Below are positions 51,877 to 60,588 of a stretch of 64,000 bases of DNA, piece by piece. The translations under genes were made by a program, and so were the position numbers. The stretch is from Paenibacillus vietnamensis (GTDB taxonomy: Bacteria > Bacillota > Bacilli > Paenibacillales > Paenibacillaceae). The stretch spans positions 868,001 to 932,000 of the forward strand of contig NZ_JAHMHW010000001.1 of NCBI RefSeq assembly GCF_020169515.1, written 5' to 3'. The notes beneath the pieces were generated by a model that worked only from the letters and a program-made list of their open reading frames with translations, was not told where the DNA came from and did no database searches. Numbering within the stretch: position 1 is the stretch's first letter; each line of letters opens with the position of its first letter.

Positions 51877-52973
51877 CTGAACAATGATACAACCGTCAGG
51901 AGCGAAAGCGGCATAACAAATGCGAGGCCCGCCCAAACCGGATGAATGACGGTAACCATGTTGATCCACTGCGTAGCCCCGTCATAGTTAACGAGTCCCA
52001 TTAGAGAACCAAACAGAGCTAACGGCAGTATGATAGCCTTATTGGATTTCAGCTTGAAAACCTGACTGATAAACAAGCTTAACACATAGAGGGTAATTGT
52101 CGCTTTCATATAAGATCCCAGAATGAGCGACATCCCGATAACCGACTCAATCCTTTCAATAATTTCCAGGAATTCGACAATTCGCGCCATTGCAAACAGC
52201 GCATAAGGTCGATCAGCGGCATGGGCCCCAAAGACCATGATTACGCATACGGTTGTAATACACAAAACGACGACATTCATGACGAAGGAAAGCATCATCG
52301 TTTTAGATAATTTCTTCACCGGGCCCTTAATGACAAACGGAAGCAGCATGCCGAACAAAAACACCTCGCTATAAGGGAAGCCAAATGTAAAATAGGCCCC
52401 GGATAGGACGGGCTTGATACCTTTCGGAAGCACAGGAAGCAAAAAAGACACATGATAATCAGGAATTGCAAGGACATAAATGGCTGCTAATAAGAAAGCA
52501 GTACTGAACACAATGATTGTAAACATTCTGATCATGATCTCAATTCCCGCTCTTGCCGTCAAAGCCGCAATGAGAAAAATAGATAAGGTAAATGCATACA
52601 TCGGAGTTTCCCTCATCATCGAACTGATCATAAATATGCCGACATCTAATACGATGGCCGCTTGCATTTGAAAAAGAAAGGATAACGTTATGATCGATAA
52701 AAGTACGGTAAGAGTGTTTCCGATTAATTTTCGGCTGTATTCGACATAACTTAAACCGGGAAAGCGGCGGTGCAGATGCAGCAGCATAGATAGAATACAA
52801 AATCCGGCCGTTCCCGACACGAGAAGGGAAATCCATGCACCATTCCCCGCTTTTCCAATCAACGCGCCAGGCACGTTAATGATGGAGGAACCCGTCATAA
52901 ATACGTAAAAAAGCAGCCCGATTTGAAAGTGAGAAATGGTTTGTTTTTCGATGCTGAGCAGCTCCTTTCTCAT
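51852..52973 (-). CDS. spore germination permease, GerAB family
   Basis: A 373-residue APC-type membrane protein with about ten helices, matching the GerAB/endospore-germination permease family (opening SHFQIGLLFYVFMTGSSIINVPG; PYSEVFLFGMLLPF in the middle). GerAB subunits sense or transmit small-molecule germinants with GerAA and the lipoprotein GerAC. Neither partner is next to it here, so it stands alone. AAGGAGCTGC precedes the ATG. Confidence 0.87.
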   Translation of the reverse strand: MRKELLSIEKQTISHFQIGLLFYVFMTGSSIINVPGALIGKAGNGAWISLLVSGTAGFCILSMLLHLHRRFPGLSYVEYSRKLIGNTLTVLLSIITLSFLFQMQAAIVLDVGIFMISSMMRETPMYAFTLSIFLIAALTARAGIEIMIRMFTIIVFSTAFLLAAIYVLAIPDYHVSFLLPVLPKGIKPVLSGAYFTFGFPYSEVFLFGMLLPFVIKGPVKKLSKTMMLSFVMNVVVLCITTVCVIMVFGAHAADRPYALFAMARIVEFLEIIERIESVIGMSLILGSYMKATITLYVLSLFISQVFKLKSNKAIILPLALFGSLMGLVNYDGATQWINMVTVIHPVWAGLAFVMPLSLLTVVSLFRKKIKQDP

Positions 52974-53160
52974 AGTAGTTCATGGGTGCTGCAAAACGCT
53001 TTACCACGTATTACTATGTTTTCCATCCTTAATGAATCTAATCATCATCGAAATATGCTGTAGAATGAAAGCATGAAAATACATAATTTGTCTGCACAAT
53101 CTAGCAGATTCAGGTATAATAGTAGACCTACATATCCTAAAAATGCTAAAGGAGACTGAT

Positions 53161-54270
53161 ATGAAAAAAATTGTATGGTTGACAATTTTGATCTGTGGCT
53201 TGATTAGTATGTCCGGTTATATCCCAAACCGGGCGGAAGCACGCGGCACTTACACGGCTAAGGTGAATACCGACTCCTTGAACGTCCGCAGCGAGCCTTC
53301 ACTTGAAGCGACGATTGTAGGCGGTGTGAAGAAAGGTGAGCTGGTCACCGTTTCGGATGAAAAGTACGGCTGGCTGCGCATCAAATCGGGCCGGATTTCC
53401 GGCTGGGCGGCAGGCTATTATTTGAAAAAGACCGATGGACATGTCGTTACGGCATCGGCGACAGAACAAGACAGTCCTGTGAAAGAGAGTTCTGCCGCCG
53501 CCAGGGCGACTGCGCTGGTGGATATGCTGCGGATCAGAGCCGGCGCTGGATTGAACTATGACATTTTGGGACACTTAGCCAAGGATCAGACGGTTTCGAT
53601 CTTAGACAACCGGAAAGGCTGGGCTCGGATCCAGACCGCGGACGGGTTAACCGGTTGGGTATCCGATCAATACATTGCAAAGGGTGCCAAACCATCGACA
53701 GCGGTTTCTTCGGGGAAATCGAATGGACTGAAAGGGAAAGTCATCGTCGTTGATGCCGGCCACGGCGGAAACGATCCCGGAATGATCGGAACGAACTATG
53801 AAACGATTGAGCAAAAACTTACGTTGAGCACCTCCTTTTACCTTGAGAATGAACTTCGAAGCCGTGGAGCACGCGTCCTCATGACAAGAACGAAGGAAGA
53901 GGAGAGGCCCCAGCTTGCCGACAGGGTGAATGTAAGCGAATCCGCCGGTGCGGATGCTTTTGTCAGTATCCATTATAATTCTTCGGAAACGAACGCGTCC
54001 GGCATTCTTACTTTCTATTATTCCGAAACGAAAGACCGGCCATTGGCCCGTGCGATTGAGAACAGACTTGGGGAAGGCATCGGCCTCAAAAGCAACGGAA
54101 TTTCATTTGGCAACCTGCACGTTTTGCGGGAAAATGATACGGTATCTACACTCGTAGAGCTCGGTTTCTTGTCGAACGAAAAGGATGAATCCATCGTGCG
54201 CGGCTCCGCCTACCAGAAGAAAGCAGCCGAAGCCATTGCGAAGGGGTTGGCGGATTACTTCGGCAGCTAA
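53161..54270 (+). CDS. N-acetylmuramoyl-L-alanine amidase with two SH3b domains
   Basis: A 369-residue exported cell-wall hydrolase. Signal peptide about 1-27 (ending AEA), two bacterial SH3 domains (about 32-90 and 112-172, each with V-x-x-D-x-L-x-V/I-R), and an Amidase_3 domain (about 190-365) with the zinc residues in VVDAGHGGNDPG, the Glu of the NYETIEQKLTL segment, SIHYNSS, and the catalytic Glu in VELGFLSN. It cleaves the amide bond between muramic acid and L-Ala. AAAGGAGAC before ATG 53161 sets the start; an in-frame ATG at 53143 has none. Confidence 0.9.
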   Translation: MKKIVWLTILICGLISMSGYIPNRAEARGTYTAKVNTDSLNVRSEPSLEATIVGGVKKGELVTVSDEKYGWLRIKSGRISGWAAGYYLKKTDGHVVTASATEQDSPVKESSAAARATALVDMLRIRAGAGLNYDILGHLAKDQTVSILDNRKGWARIQTADGLTGWVSDQYIAKGAKPSTAVSSGKSNGLKGKVIVVDAGHGGNDPGMIGTNYETIEQKLTLSTSFYLENELRSRGARVLMTRTKEEERPQLADRVNVSESAGADAFVSIHYNSSETNASGILTFYYSETKDRPLARAIENRLGEGIGLKSNGISFGNLHVLRENDTVSTLVELGFLSNEKDESIVRGSAYQKKAAEAIAKGLADYFGS

Positions 54271-54304
54271 CTTCATCCCGATCGGACTATCGATTACAGA
54301 TATA

Positions 54305-54336
54305 GTGTGCCGCATGCTGCGGCACGCTTTTTTTTG
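54305..54336 (+). terminator. terminator after amidase gene
   Basis: GTGCCGCA pairs with TGCGGCAC around TGC, then a run of eight T. Confidence 0.85.
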
Positions 54337-54434
54337 TTTCGAGGCAGAACCTGGTTTTCCACCCAGCATTACCCCCTGAAATTGACATAATTCGACGAAT
54401 CTTTATAAAAGTTATACAGAAGGAGTGAATTTCG

Positions 54435-54731
54435 ATGGTGAACAGTTACAAACGCTTCATACAAAATCAATTCGGAAAAGTGAAGAATGTCACTTCCAAT
54501 TTCATGTCTTCAAGAGATGAAGAAGATGACGATACCGCGATAGAACTCAATCCGCAGCATTATGACGAGCTGAAAGCAATCGCCGATAAGCAGCAAACGA
54601 CTATGCAAGCGATCCTGGACGGACTCGTTGCCCAATACCTGGCAAGTGTCCCAAGCGAAGCGCCGCCAATCTCCGTGGAACAAAAGGAAATTAATCCGCT
54701 CCTGTATTTGGATGGACTTTGCAAACTATAG
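54435..54731 (+). CDS. small helical protein, possible antitoxin of a PIN-domain pair
   Basis: A 98-residue acidic protein. The middle (AIELNPQHYDELKAIADKQQ then TMQAILDGLVAQYL) looks like a ribbon-helix-helix or short helical DNA-binding/dimer domain. AGAAGGAGTG precedes the ATG. It is followed 19 bases later by a PIN-domain gene, the order of VapB-VapC pairs. The pairing is inferred from layout only. Confidence 0.5.
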   Translation: MVNSYKRFIQNQFGKVKNVTSNFMSSRDEEDDDTAIELNPQHYDELKAIADKQQTTMQAILDGLVAQYLASVPSEAPPISVEQKEINPLLYLDGLCKL

Positions 54732-54750
54732 AATGAAGGAGTACCGATAG

Positions 54751-55209
54751 ATGGATAACCAATTGAACATTCAGGATACCATTTTTCTGGATGAAACGGC
54801 TTTAGCCGCTCTAATGAATCCTGACGACCCGCGCCATTTGAAAGCCCGTTCCCTGTTTCTGGATATGCATGATCTTGAACGTAATTACGTGACGACCAAC
54901 TCCATTATTTTTGACCTGCACCAGTGGCTTCGAAATGAATACAGCTATCAGCAGGCTCAATATTTTCTGAATGCAATTGATAAAGCAGTGAGCAAGGGCA
55001 AGCTGGAGATCATCTCATGCGGACCCGAATTTGAGGGGGAATCGCGCAGACTGCTGATCGACAGGCCCGAGCTCCGTTTCTCGCTCAGCGAAGCCTTCAC
55101 TGCTGTAACGATGTCCTATTATCAGGTAAAACGCATTTTCACTTTTAATCGTAATTTTATGATGCTTGTTAATTTGGACAAAGAGATCCGGATCATCCCA
55201 TCCAATTAA
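54751..55209 (+). CDS. PIN-domain (VapC-like) protein with altered active site
   Basis: A 152-residue protein with the PIN layout: first acidic residue in TIFLDETALAALM, second in NSIIFDLHQWL, third position in RFSLSEAFTAV (Glu where PIN enzymes have Asp), and the last in FTFNRNFM (Asn where most have Asp). VapC toxins cut RNA with a four-acid metal site; two of four positions are changed, so it may be a weak or inactive nuclease. GAAGGAGTACC precedes the ATG. Confidence 0.6.
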   Translation: MDNQLNIQDTIFLDETALAALMNPDDPRHLKARSLFLDMHDLERNYVTTNSIIFDLHQWLRNEYSYQQAQYFLNAIDKAVSKGKLEIISCGPEFEGESRRLLIDRPELRFSLSEAFTAVTMSYYQVKRIFTFNRNFMMLVNLDKEIRIIPSN

Positions 55210-55299
55210 TAGCTTGCATATGCATTTGTACCCATTTACAAAAAACGGCGCAATCGATCATAATATATAGGGTTCCAACTATTACCAAGGAGTGAGTCC

Positions 55300-55857
55300 A
55301 TGTCGAAAAAAATTCTATTTCTGACTGGTGATGCTGCAGAGGTTTTGGAAATCTATTATCCGTATTACCGCATTTTGGAGGAAGGTTATGAGGCCGTAAT
55401 CGCGGCTCCTTCAAAAAAAGTGCTGCATACCGTCGTTCACGATTTCGTGGACGGCTGGGAGACGTATACAGAGAAGCCGGCGCATCAGCTGCAGGCCCAT
55501 GTCGCGTTCGAGAACGTCGATCCCGCTGAATTTGACGGGCTGATCATCCCGGGAGGCCGGGCGCCGGAGTATATCCGGACCAATGAGCATTTGCCGCGTA
55601 TTCTCCTCCATTTTCTGGAGTCGGACAAGCCGGTCGGCGCAATCTGCCACGCCGCTCAGGTGTTCGCCGCGCTTAAAGACAAGCGATTTTTCGAAGGGCG
55701 CACGATGACGGCATACACGGCATGCAAGCTTGATGTGGAGCAGCTTGGCGCGCGTTATGCGCCGGATACGCTTCATGTGGACGGCAAGCTGGTAACCGGA
55801 CACGCGTGGCCGGATTTGCCTGGCTTTATGAGAGAGTTTCTGAAGCTTCTCCGCTAA
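55300..55857 (+). CDS. DJ-1/PfpI-family protein
   Basis: A 185-residue class I glutamine-amidotransferase-like protein. The nucleophile elbow is GAICHAAQV (Cys about 114), with the acidic residue in the beta-strand near the N terminus (TGDAAEV) and GLIIPGGRAPEY. Members act as deglycases, chaperones or proteases; the role here is unknown. AAGGAGTG precedes the ATG. Confidence 0.87.
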   Translation: MSKKILFLTGDAAEVLEIYYPYYRILEEGYEAVIAAPSKKVLHTVVHDFVDGWETYTEKPAHQLQAHVAFENVDPAEFDGLIIPGGRAPEYIRTNEHLPRILLHFLESDKPVGAICHAAQVFAALKDKRFFEGRTMTAYTACKLDVEQLGARYAPDTLHVDGKLVTGHAWPDLPGFMREFLKLLR

Positions 55858-55871
55858 GCGGAAGAAGAGAG

Positions 55872-55912
55872 AAGCGGAGGTCTGCGTCAATCGCAGACCT
55901 CCGCTTTTTAGT
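55872..55912 (+). terminator. terminator after PfpI-family gene
   Basis: AAGCGGAGGTCTGCG pairs with CGCAGACCTCCGCTT, then TTTTAGTTTTT. Confidence 0.9.
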
Positions 55913-55960
55913 TTTTAAATTGATGCTGCTTTCGACCGAGATACGAAGCGGCTGCTCATC

Positions 55961-58303
55961 TTACTCCTGTTTCCGTTTCAGCCATTTCTGGAATTGCCTT
56001 ATGTCGCCGTTTTGCCATTCGTGTCCGTTTGCGGCTTTATCGCTGGTTCCAGTGCCATTATTGGCGCCCGCTGGAGCCGGAACGAGGGAAGCATCGATCC
56101 CCTTGATGCCGTTATCAAGTTTTTTGCCTTTTGTATCCTCGGAAGGCACCCAAACCCCGAGATAACCGCGTACCAAAGGATCGGTTTTGCCAAGAACAGG
56201 CACAGTCAATATTCCGTTTTCGTCTGTTTTCAACGCATCTCCGCTCAAGCCGGTTGCGTCTACGAAAGTTTGATTGGCATGCTGTTTGCCCATATCGACG
56301 CTGATAATTGTGTTAACGTTCGGGTTGTTCGCGATAACGGTCGCGACGCCCGTATTGCGGCTCGTTCCGAAGCGTACGCTGGCGAGCAGATCTTTTCCTG
56401 CTTCAGACGACGTATTGCTTGGGTAGTACGTCAATTTCTGATCGCCGGAAACGAACTTTTGACGTGCTTCAAGAAGCTTGACAATCGTATCGTAGTAAGG
56501 CGTCTTCTCCGACATGTAGGCTTTGTTTCCTTCATACATATCTCCATAGAAAACGGTAGGAACGGTGTCTTTATTCGTCAAAATATAAGCATATTGGCTT
56601 GGCACGTTATGAGGAGCAAACTGCTTATCCGCTTTCTCTCTGTCCTTGGCATATTTTTCGAACTGGATTTTCTCATAGGCCAGCGTTTTCGGCTTCACTC
56701 CGTTTGCTTCTTCTTCCGTAAGCGGAATCGGCTTAATCGCATTGTGCTCCTGGTCATGGTTGTTGACGAAAGACCAGTTCGGCGTTTTAAAGCCGTCCGG
56801 ATTAGTGCGGTCGACGTAGGAGGAGCTTACGATATCTCTAAGCGGACGCCAGCTCCAGGAATTGCCCAGTACATCCCGCATCGCGCCAAACATACGGTGA
56901 TCATATACGAGCTGGCCATTGCTATTGGCGTTTTCGAAATCCACTTGATTATCGGTGTAGGATTCAATGTAGCTTAAATGATTGTTCAAATCTTTGCCAT
57001 AACGCGAGCTCATCAAATCCCGCATTTTGGTCAGGATATCCGTGTTTAAGTGTGACGCCGCATCAATACGGAAGCCGTCGAAGCCATATTCATCCATCAG
57101 GAATTTGGCCCAGTTCAGCTGTTCTTCCTGTACGACAGGATGCGAATTATCGATATCATTTCCGATCAAAAATTCGTACTGCAGCACGTTTTTATTCAGG
57201 TGGTCGTTATGGCCGTTGTTAAACCGAAGGTTTCCGTGCGGATCGGTTGCCGCCGTATATCCTGGTTGGGAGAAAATATATTTATCCGTTATTTCGGATA
57301 CAGTCTCGGCATCCGCTTCGATGATTTTCTTTCTGACTTCGTCGTCGCTGCTGCCGTCAAAACCGTTTGCCCGCATAAAATCAAGGTAGGTCTGGTTAGT
57401 CGACCCCTGCTGCGGATCGATATAGAAGAGCAGCATCGGTCTCCACACTTGGTCGTTTTCCGTAGCCGCCCCTTCGACGGCGAAGTAGGAATCAACGGTC
57501 AGATAAGTGTCTGTCGCATTGATTTTTCCATATTTTTGAGCATCGGAGTTTGCCAGCCATTGCGGGAGATGATTATTTGCGTCATCCGGCCCGAAATAAC
57601 GGTACGGCTTCAAGTTTTCATCGACCATGACACGGTACAATCCAAGCTGCTGCGGAGTTGCTCCGTTGTAGTACGTATGATTCCATTCCTTGATCACGCC
57701 GTATTTGGCCTGGCCTGGACCGCCGCCTCTGCTGTATACTTGAACCAGTCTGTCTTTCACATTCGGATCGTTTTCGTTACCGAAGCTATCGACCGAAGTA
57801 ATGCTTACGACTTCCGGTGTCGGCAGCCCCATCATCTGATTGGGAACAAGATCTTCCTGAACTTTAAGACCGCCGGCCTGCATTTTTTTGATCGCTTTCT
57901 TAAGCTCATCGCTCGTCCCGTATTTGGTAGCCCGTTCGCCGTTCAAGCCTTGCGGAAACTCGCCCAAATCGTAACGGTCTGCGATCGCATAACCTTCACC
58001 GTAGTAAGATTGGGAAAAAGCCCGGTAAGCCGGCGGCATCCACACGTCAGTGACGCCCCAATCCTTCAGTTGTTTACTGTTTTTCTCAAGAATACGGTAC
58101 ATATTTTTGTCATACGGCTGGTACAAGCTAAATGTTTGATAGATGACACGCTTATCCAGTTCACTGTTTGAAACAAATCCTTTTGAAATATCCGTCTGAT
58201 CAGTCTGCTTTGCCGCTGCCGGAGCTGCGCCAGCTATGACCGAGCCCGATAACAGACTGCAGCATAGCGCAATCGTCGTCCATTTCTTTTTCATCGTCGT
58301 CAT
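55961..58303 (-). CDS. secreted GH70-type alpha-glucanotransferase (non-permuted)
   Basis: A 780-residue enzyme with a signal peptide (about 1-30, ending APAAA). Catalytic motifs run in the order I (QEDLVPNQM, about 151), II (DGFRIDAAS, nucleophile Asp near 412), III (YIESYT, acid/base Glu near 446) and IV (NNHDQE, stabilising Asp near 515). Motif I and ILTNKDTVPTVFYGDMY with KTPYYDTIVKLLEARQKFVSGDQ are typical of GH70 glucansucrases and 4,6-alpha-glucanotransferases. The uncircularised order and length match the rare GtfC/GtfD types, which rework starch into alpha-1,6-containing glucans. A GH13 alpha-amylase is the alternative. A cre-like site lies just upstream. Confidence 0.75.
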   Translation of the reverse strand: MTTMKKKWTTIALCCSLLSGSVIAGAAPAAAKQTDQTDISKGFVSNSELDKRVIYQTFSLYQPYDKNMYRILEKNSKQLKDWGVTDVWMPPAYRAFSQSYYGEGYAIADRYDLGEFPQGLNGERATKYGTSDELKKAIKKMQAGGLKVQEDLVPNQMMGLPTPEVVSITSVDSFGNENDPNVKDRLVQVYSRGGGPGQAKYGVIKEWNHTYYNGATPQQLGLYRVMVDENLKPYRYFGPDDANNHLPQWLANSDAQKYGKINATDTYLTVDSYFAVEGAATENDQVWRPMLLFYIDPQQGSTNQTYLDFMRANGFDGSSDDEVRKKIIEADAETVSEITDKYIFSQPGYTAATDPHGNLRFNNGHNDHLNKNVLQYEFLIGNDIDNSHPVVQEEQLNWAKFLMDEYGFDGFRIDAASHLNTDILTKMRDLMSSRYGKDLNNHLSYIESYTDNQVDFENANSNGQLVYDHRMFGAMRDVLGNSWSWRPLRDIVSSSYVDRTNPDGFKTPNWSFVNNHDQEHNAIKPIPLTEEEANGVKPKTLAYEKIQFEKYAKDREKADKQFAPHNVPSQYAYILTNKDTVPTVFYGDMYEGNKAYMSEKTPYYDTIVKLLEARQKFVSGDQKLTYYPSNTSSEAGKDLLASVRFGTSRNTGVATVIANNPNVNTIISVDMGKQHANQTFVDATGLSGDALKTDENGILTVPVLGKTDPLVRGYLGVWVPSEDTKGKKLDNGIKGIDASLVPAPAGANNGTGTSDKAANGHEWQNGDIRQFQKWLKRKQE

Positions 58304-58323
58304 TCATCTCCTATTTGTCGTTG

Positions 58324-58337
58324 TGCAAACGTTTGAC
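58324..58337 (-). promoter_or_regulatory. catabolite-responsive element (cre)-like site
   Basis: TGCAAACGTTTGAC contains the perfect 10-base palindrome CAAACGTTTG and matches the CcpA/LacI-type cre consensus (TGWAARCGNTWNCW) at nearly all positions. It lies about 20 bases before the glucanotransferase start, where bound CcpA would block transcription when preferred sugars are present. Confidence 0.6.
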
Positions 58338-58770
58338 CCGGGTCTGCTAAAAATTTATCAGCAAATGCCGTCCTCTATCAATGATGAATTATGACTAGAC
58401 CGTATGCATAAAGGTTGGAACGTCTGAAAACGGAGCCGGGACAACGGTTTGAAGCGAATTTCAAGCAAAAAATAGAGGAATTTATAGTTCTAAAGCATGA
58501 CATGACTTCAGTCATCGGATGAATTCGTACGAAGCAGTCAACCTTGATTTTTTTATTTCTATCTAAAAAAAGGACACTTCACTCCCGAAAATGCCCATAT
58601 AATGGATTTTTGGACTAGAAATTCCTGGCTTTTTCCACTGACTTAGATGGTGCATTTCCTTTTGCTGTTTAACAAACATAGGACACTATCCCGCTTTCCA
58701 AAACCTTCAATGGTCTAATGAACTCATTAACATGTAAAATAACAGAAACCATACAATAAGGTGTTGAATC
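58338..58770. other. non-coding gap between divergent genes
   Basis: About 430 bases without a credible gene. It must contain the promoters of the minus-strand glucanotransferase and the plus-strand histidine kinase. I saw no convincing -35/-10 pair. Confidence 0.4.
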
Positions 58771-60558
58771 ATGGTCCGAATGTTAACGAACAGCTTTTCA
58801 GCCAAAATCATTCTCGCGCTTGTGCTTGTAATCTTAATCCCGGTTTTTTTTACAAGCTTGTCGTACTATATGGAATCAAATTCGGTTCTGAAAAAAAATG
58901 TCCGGGAGTCAATCGTGCAAATCAGCAAACAAACGGCTGACTCTCTGTCTGCAACCCTGAACAGCGGAGTTCATACTTCCGATTTCATTGCCGGCAATCC
59001 GAATATTCAGAAGGCTGTCATGCAATTGAACAACAGTCCGTCTTACGAGGAGAGCTGGAACTATCAATTTATTAATAGCTTGCTGAACAATATGGTTTAT
59101 TCCAATTCTTTTGTGAAAATTGTTTATGTATTCAAAGAGGAGGGCAGAGGCTGGGGCAGCGGCACCTTTGCCGAAACGAAGCTGAGTAATATAAAGCTTT
59201 CCGAACTGGAGTGGGTGAAGGAGGTTAAACGAAAGGATGGGGCGCTTCTCTGGCAGGGAATTCAATATGACCGCTTCAACGGAGGCGGTGTGAATACGGA
59301 TTTGGTCGTTCCTGTCAGCCGGGTATTAAAAAACTTTGACACGCTCGAAAATATCGGACTGGTTCAGGTCCTATTGGACGGCAGCTCCATCCTCGGCACG
59401 GTCGACAAGCTTAAGCTGGGGAAAACAGGAACGTTTTTTGTCGTGGATTCCGCGGGGAAAATGATGATCGACAGCGATCTCACCCTGATCAACAAGAAAA
59501 TAGAGGATCCCGAATTACTCGTAAATATTACAGGTCACGATCGGACGGAATTTGAATACCGCATGAACGGGGTTCCTTATTACGGGGTCAAACAGCTTCT
59601 AAGCAACGGGTGGATGCTTGTCGGTACCGTACCGGTCCGTGAAATCACCGGGCAGCTGGATCGTCTCAAATCCCGAGTTTTGATTTCATCGGCCGTGTTC
59701 TCGATTCTTGCGATCGCCATTGGACTGCTTATCGCTAAAAAAGTGGTCAAACCTGTTAATCAGCTGACCAGAGATATGCAGAAAATCAAGCAAGGAGATA
59801 TGAAAGTAAGAACGGCTGTCCGGTCCTCCGATGAAATCGGACTTCTTGGCCAACAATTTAACCGGATGCTTGATGAAATCGAACGGTTAATCCATCAGGT
59901 GAACGACGAGCAGAGCCAGAAGCATCATGCAGAATTGCGTGCTGTCACGCACCGGGTCCACCCGCATTTTTTATATAATACGCTAAGCACTTTAGGCTGG
60001 TTGATCCAATCGAAGCAAAACGATCGTGCATTCGGGGTGTTGTCGGCTCTGAATCGGCTGCTTGAGGCGAATATGGGCAAAAGCGGGAACATTATAACGG
60101 TGGCGGAAGAACTGGACATTATCCGAAAGTATCTCGTTATTCTCGAGCTTCGCTATGAACGAAAATTCCATCTTGAGCTGGACGTTGAACCAGGTATGGA
60201 AGGAATCGTTATTCCCCGCATGCTGCTGCAGCCGCTGGTGGAAAACGCCATTTTTCACGGAATCGTCCCGAAAAAAACGGATGGCCGAATCTTGATTCGA
60301 ATCCGATCGGAAGAAGGAAATGTACAGATTCTAATTTCAGATGACGGACTGGGCGTCGGGGATGGGAGGCTGAAGACATTAAACGATCCGGAGGCGGCTA
60401 TTGCAGGCGGCCAAATCGGCATCGGTCTGCGCCATCTCTACGATACGCTGCGCCTTTATTATGCCGATCATTCGGAATGGTCCATAACGAACGGGCCGGA
60501 ACAAGGGGCCGACGTTCGAATTTTGTTGAAAAGGCAATTGGAATTCGATTCAGAATAA
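58771..60558 (+). CDS. sensor histidine kinase, YesM-like
   Basis: A 595-residue membrane kinase: helix 1 (about 12-33), an extracytoplasmic Cache-type sensor of about 260 residues, helix 2 (about 305-325), HAMP (about 325-380), then a His_kinase domain with HPHFLYNTL (phospho-acceptor His399) and an ATPase domain with LLQPLVENAIFHG and DDGLGVG. These are the marks of the YesM/LytS-like class that senses carbohydrates in Bacillales. The response regulator gene starts 30 bases downstream. Confidence 0.9.
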   Translation: MVRMLTNSFSAKIILALVLVILIPVFFTSLSYYMESNSVLKKNVRESIVQISKQTADSLSATLNSGVHTSDFIAGNPNIQKAVMQLNNSPSYEESWNYQFINSLLNNMVYSNSFVKIVYVFKEEGRGWGSGTFAETKLSNIKLSELEWVKEVKRKDGALLWQGIQYDRFNGGGVNTDLVVPVSRVLKNFDTLENIGLVQVLLDGSSILGTVDKLKLGKTGTFFVVDSAGKMMIDSDLTLINKKIEDPELLVNITGHDRTEFEYRMNGVPYYGVKQLLSNGWMLVGTVPVREITGQLDRLKSRVLISSAVFSILAIAIGLLIAKKVVKPVNQLTRDMQKIKQGDMKVRTAVRSSDEIGLLGQQFNRMLDEIERLIHQVNDEQSQKHHAELRAVTHRVHPHFLYNTLSTLGWLIQSKQNDRAFGVLSALNRLLEANMGKSGNIITVAEELDIIRKYLVILELRYERKFHLELDVEPGMEGIVIPRMLLQPLVENAIFHGIVPKKTDGRILIRIRSEEGNVQILISDDGLGVGDGRLKTLNDPEAAIAGGQIGIGLRHLYDTLRLYYADHSEWSITNGPEQGADVRILLKRQLEFDSE

Positions 60559-60588
60559 CAGTAGTTTAGTAGTTCGGGAGGAAAGAGG

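Noticed and set aside
55994..58171. Two long plus-strand frames (over 320 residues each) antisense to the glucanotransferase
   Set aside because: They are shadows of the real GH70 frame; no ribosome sites and no recognisable motifs.
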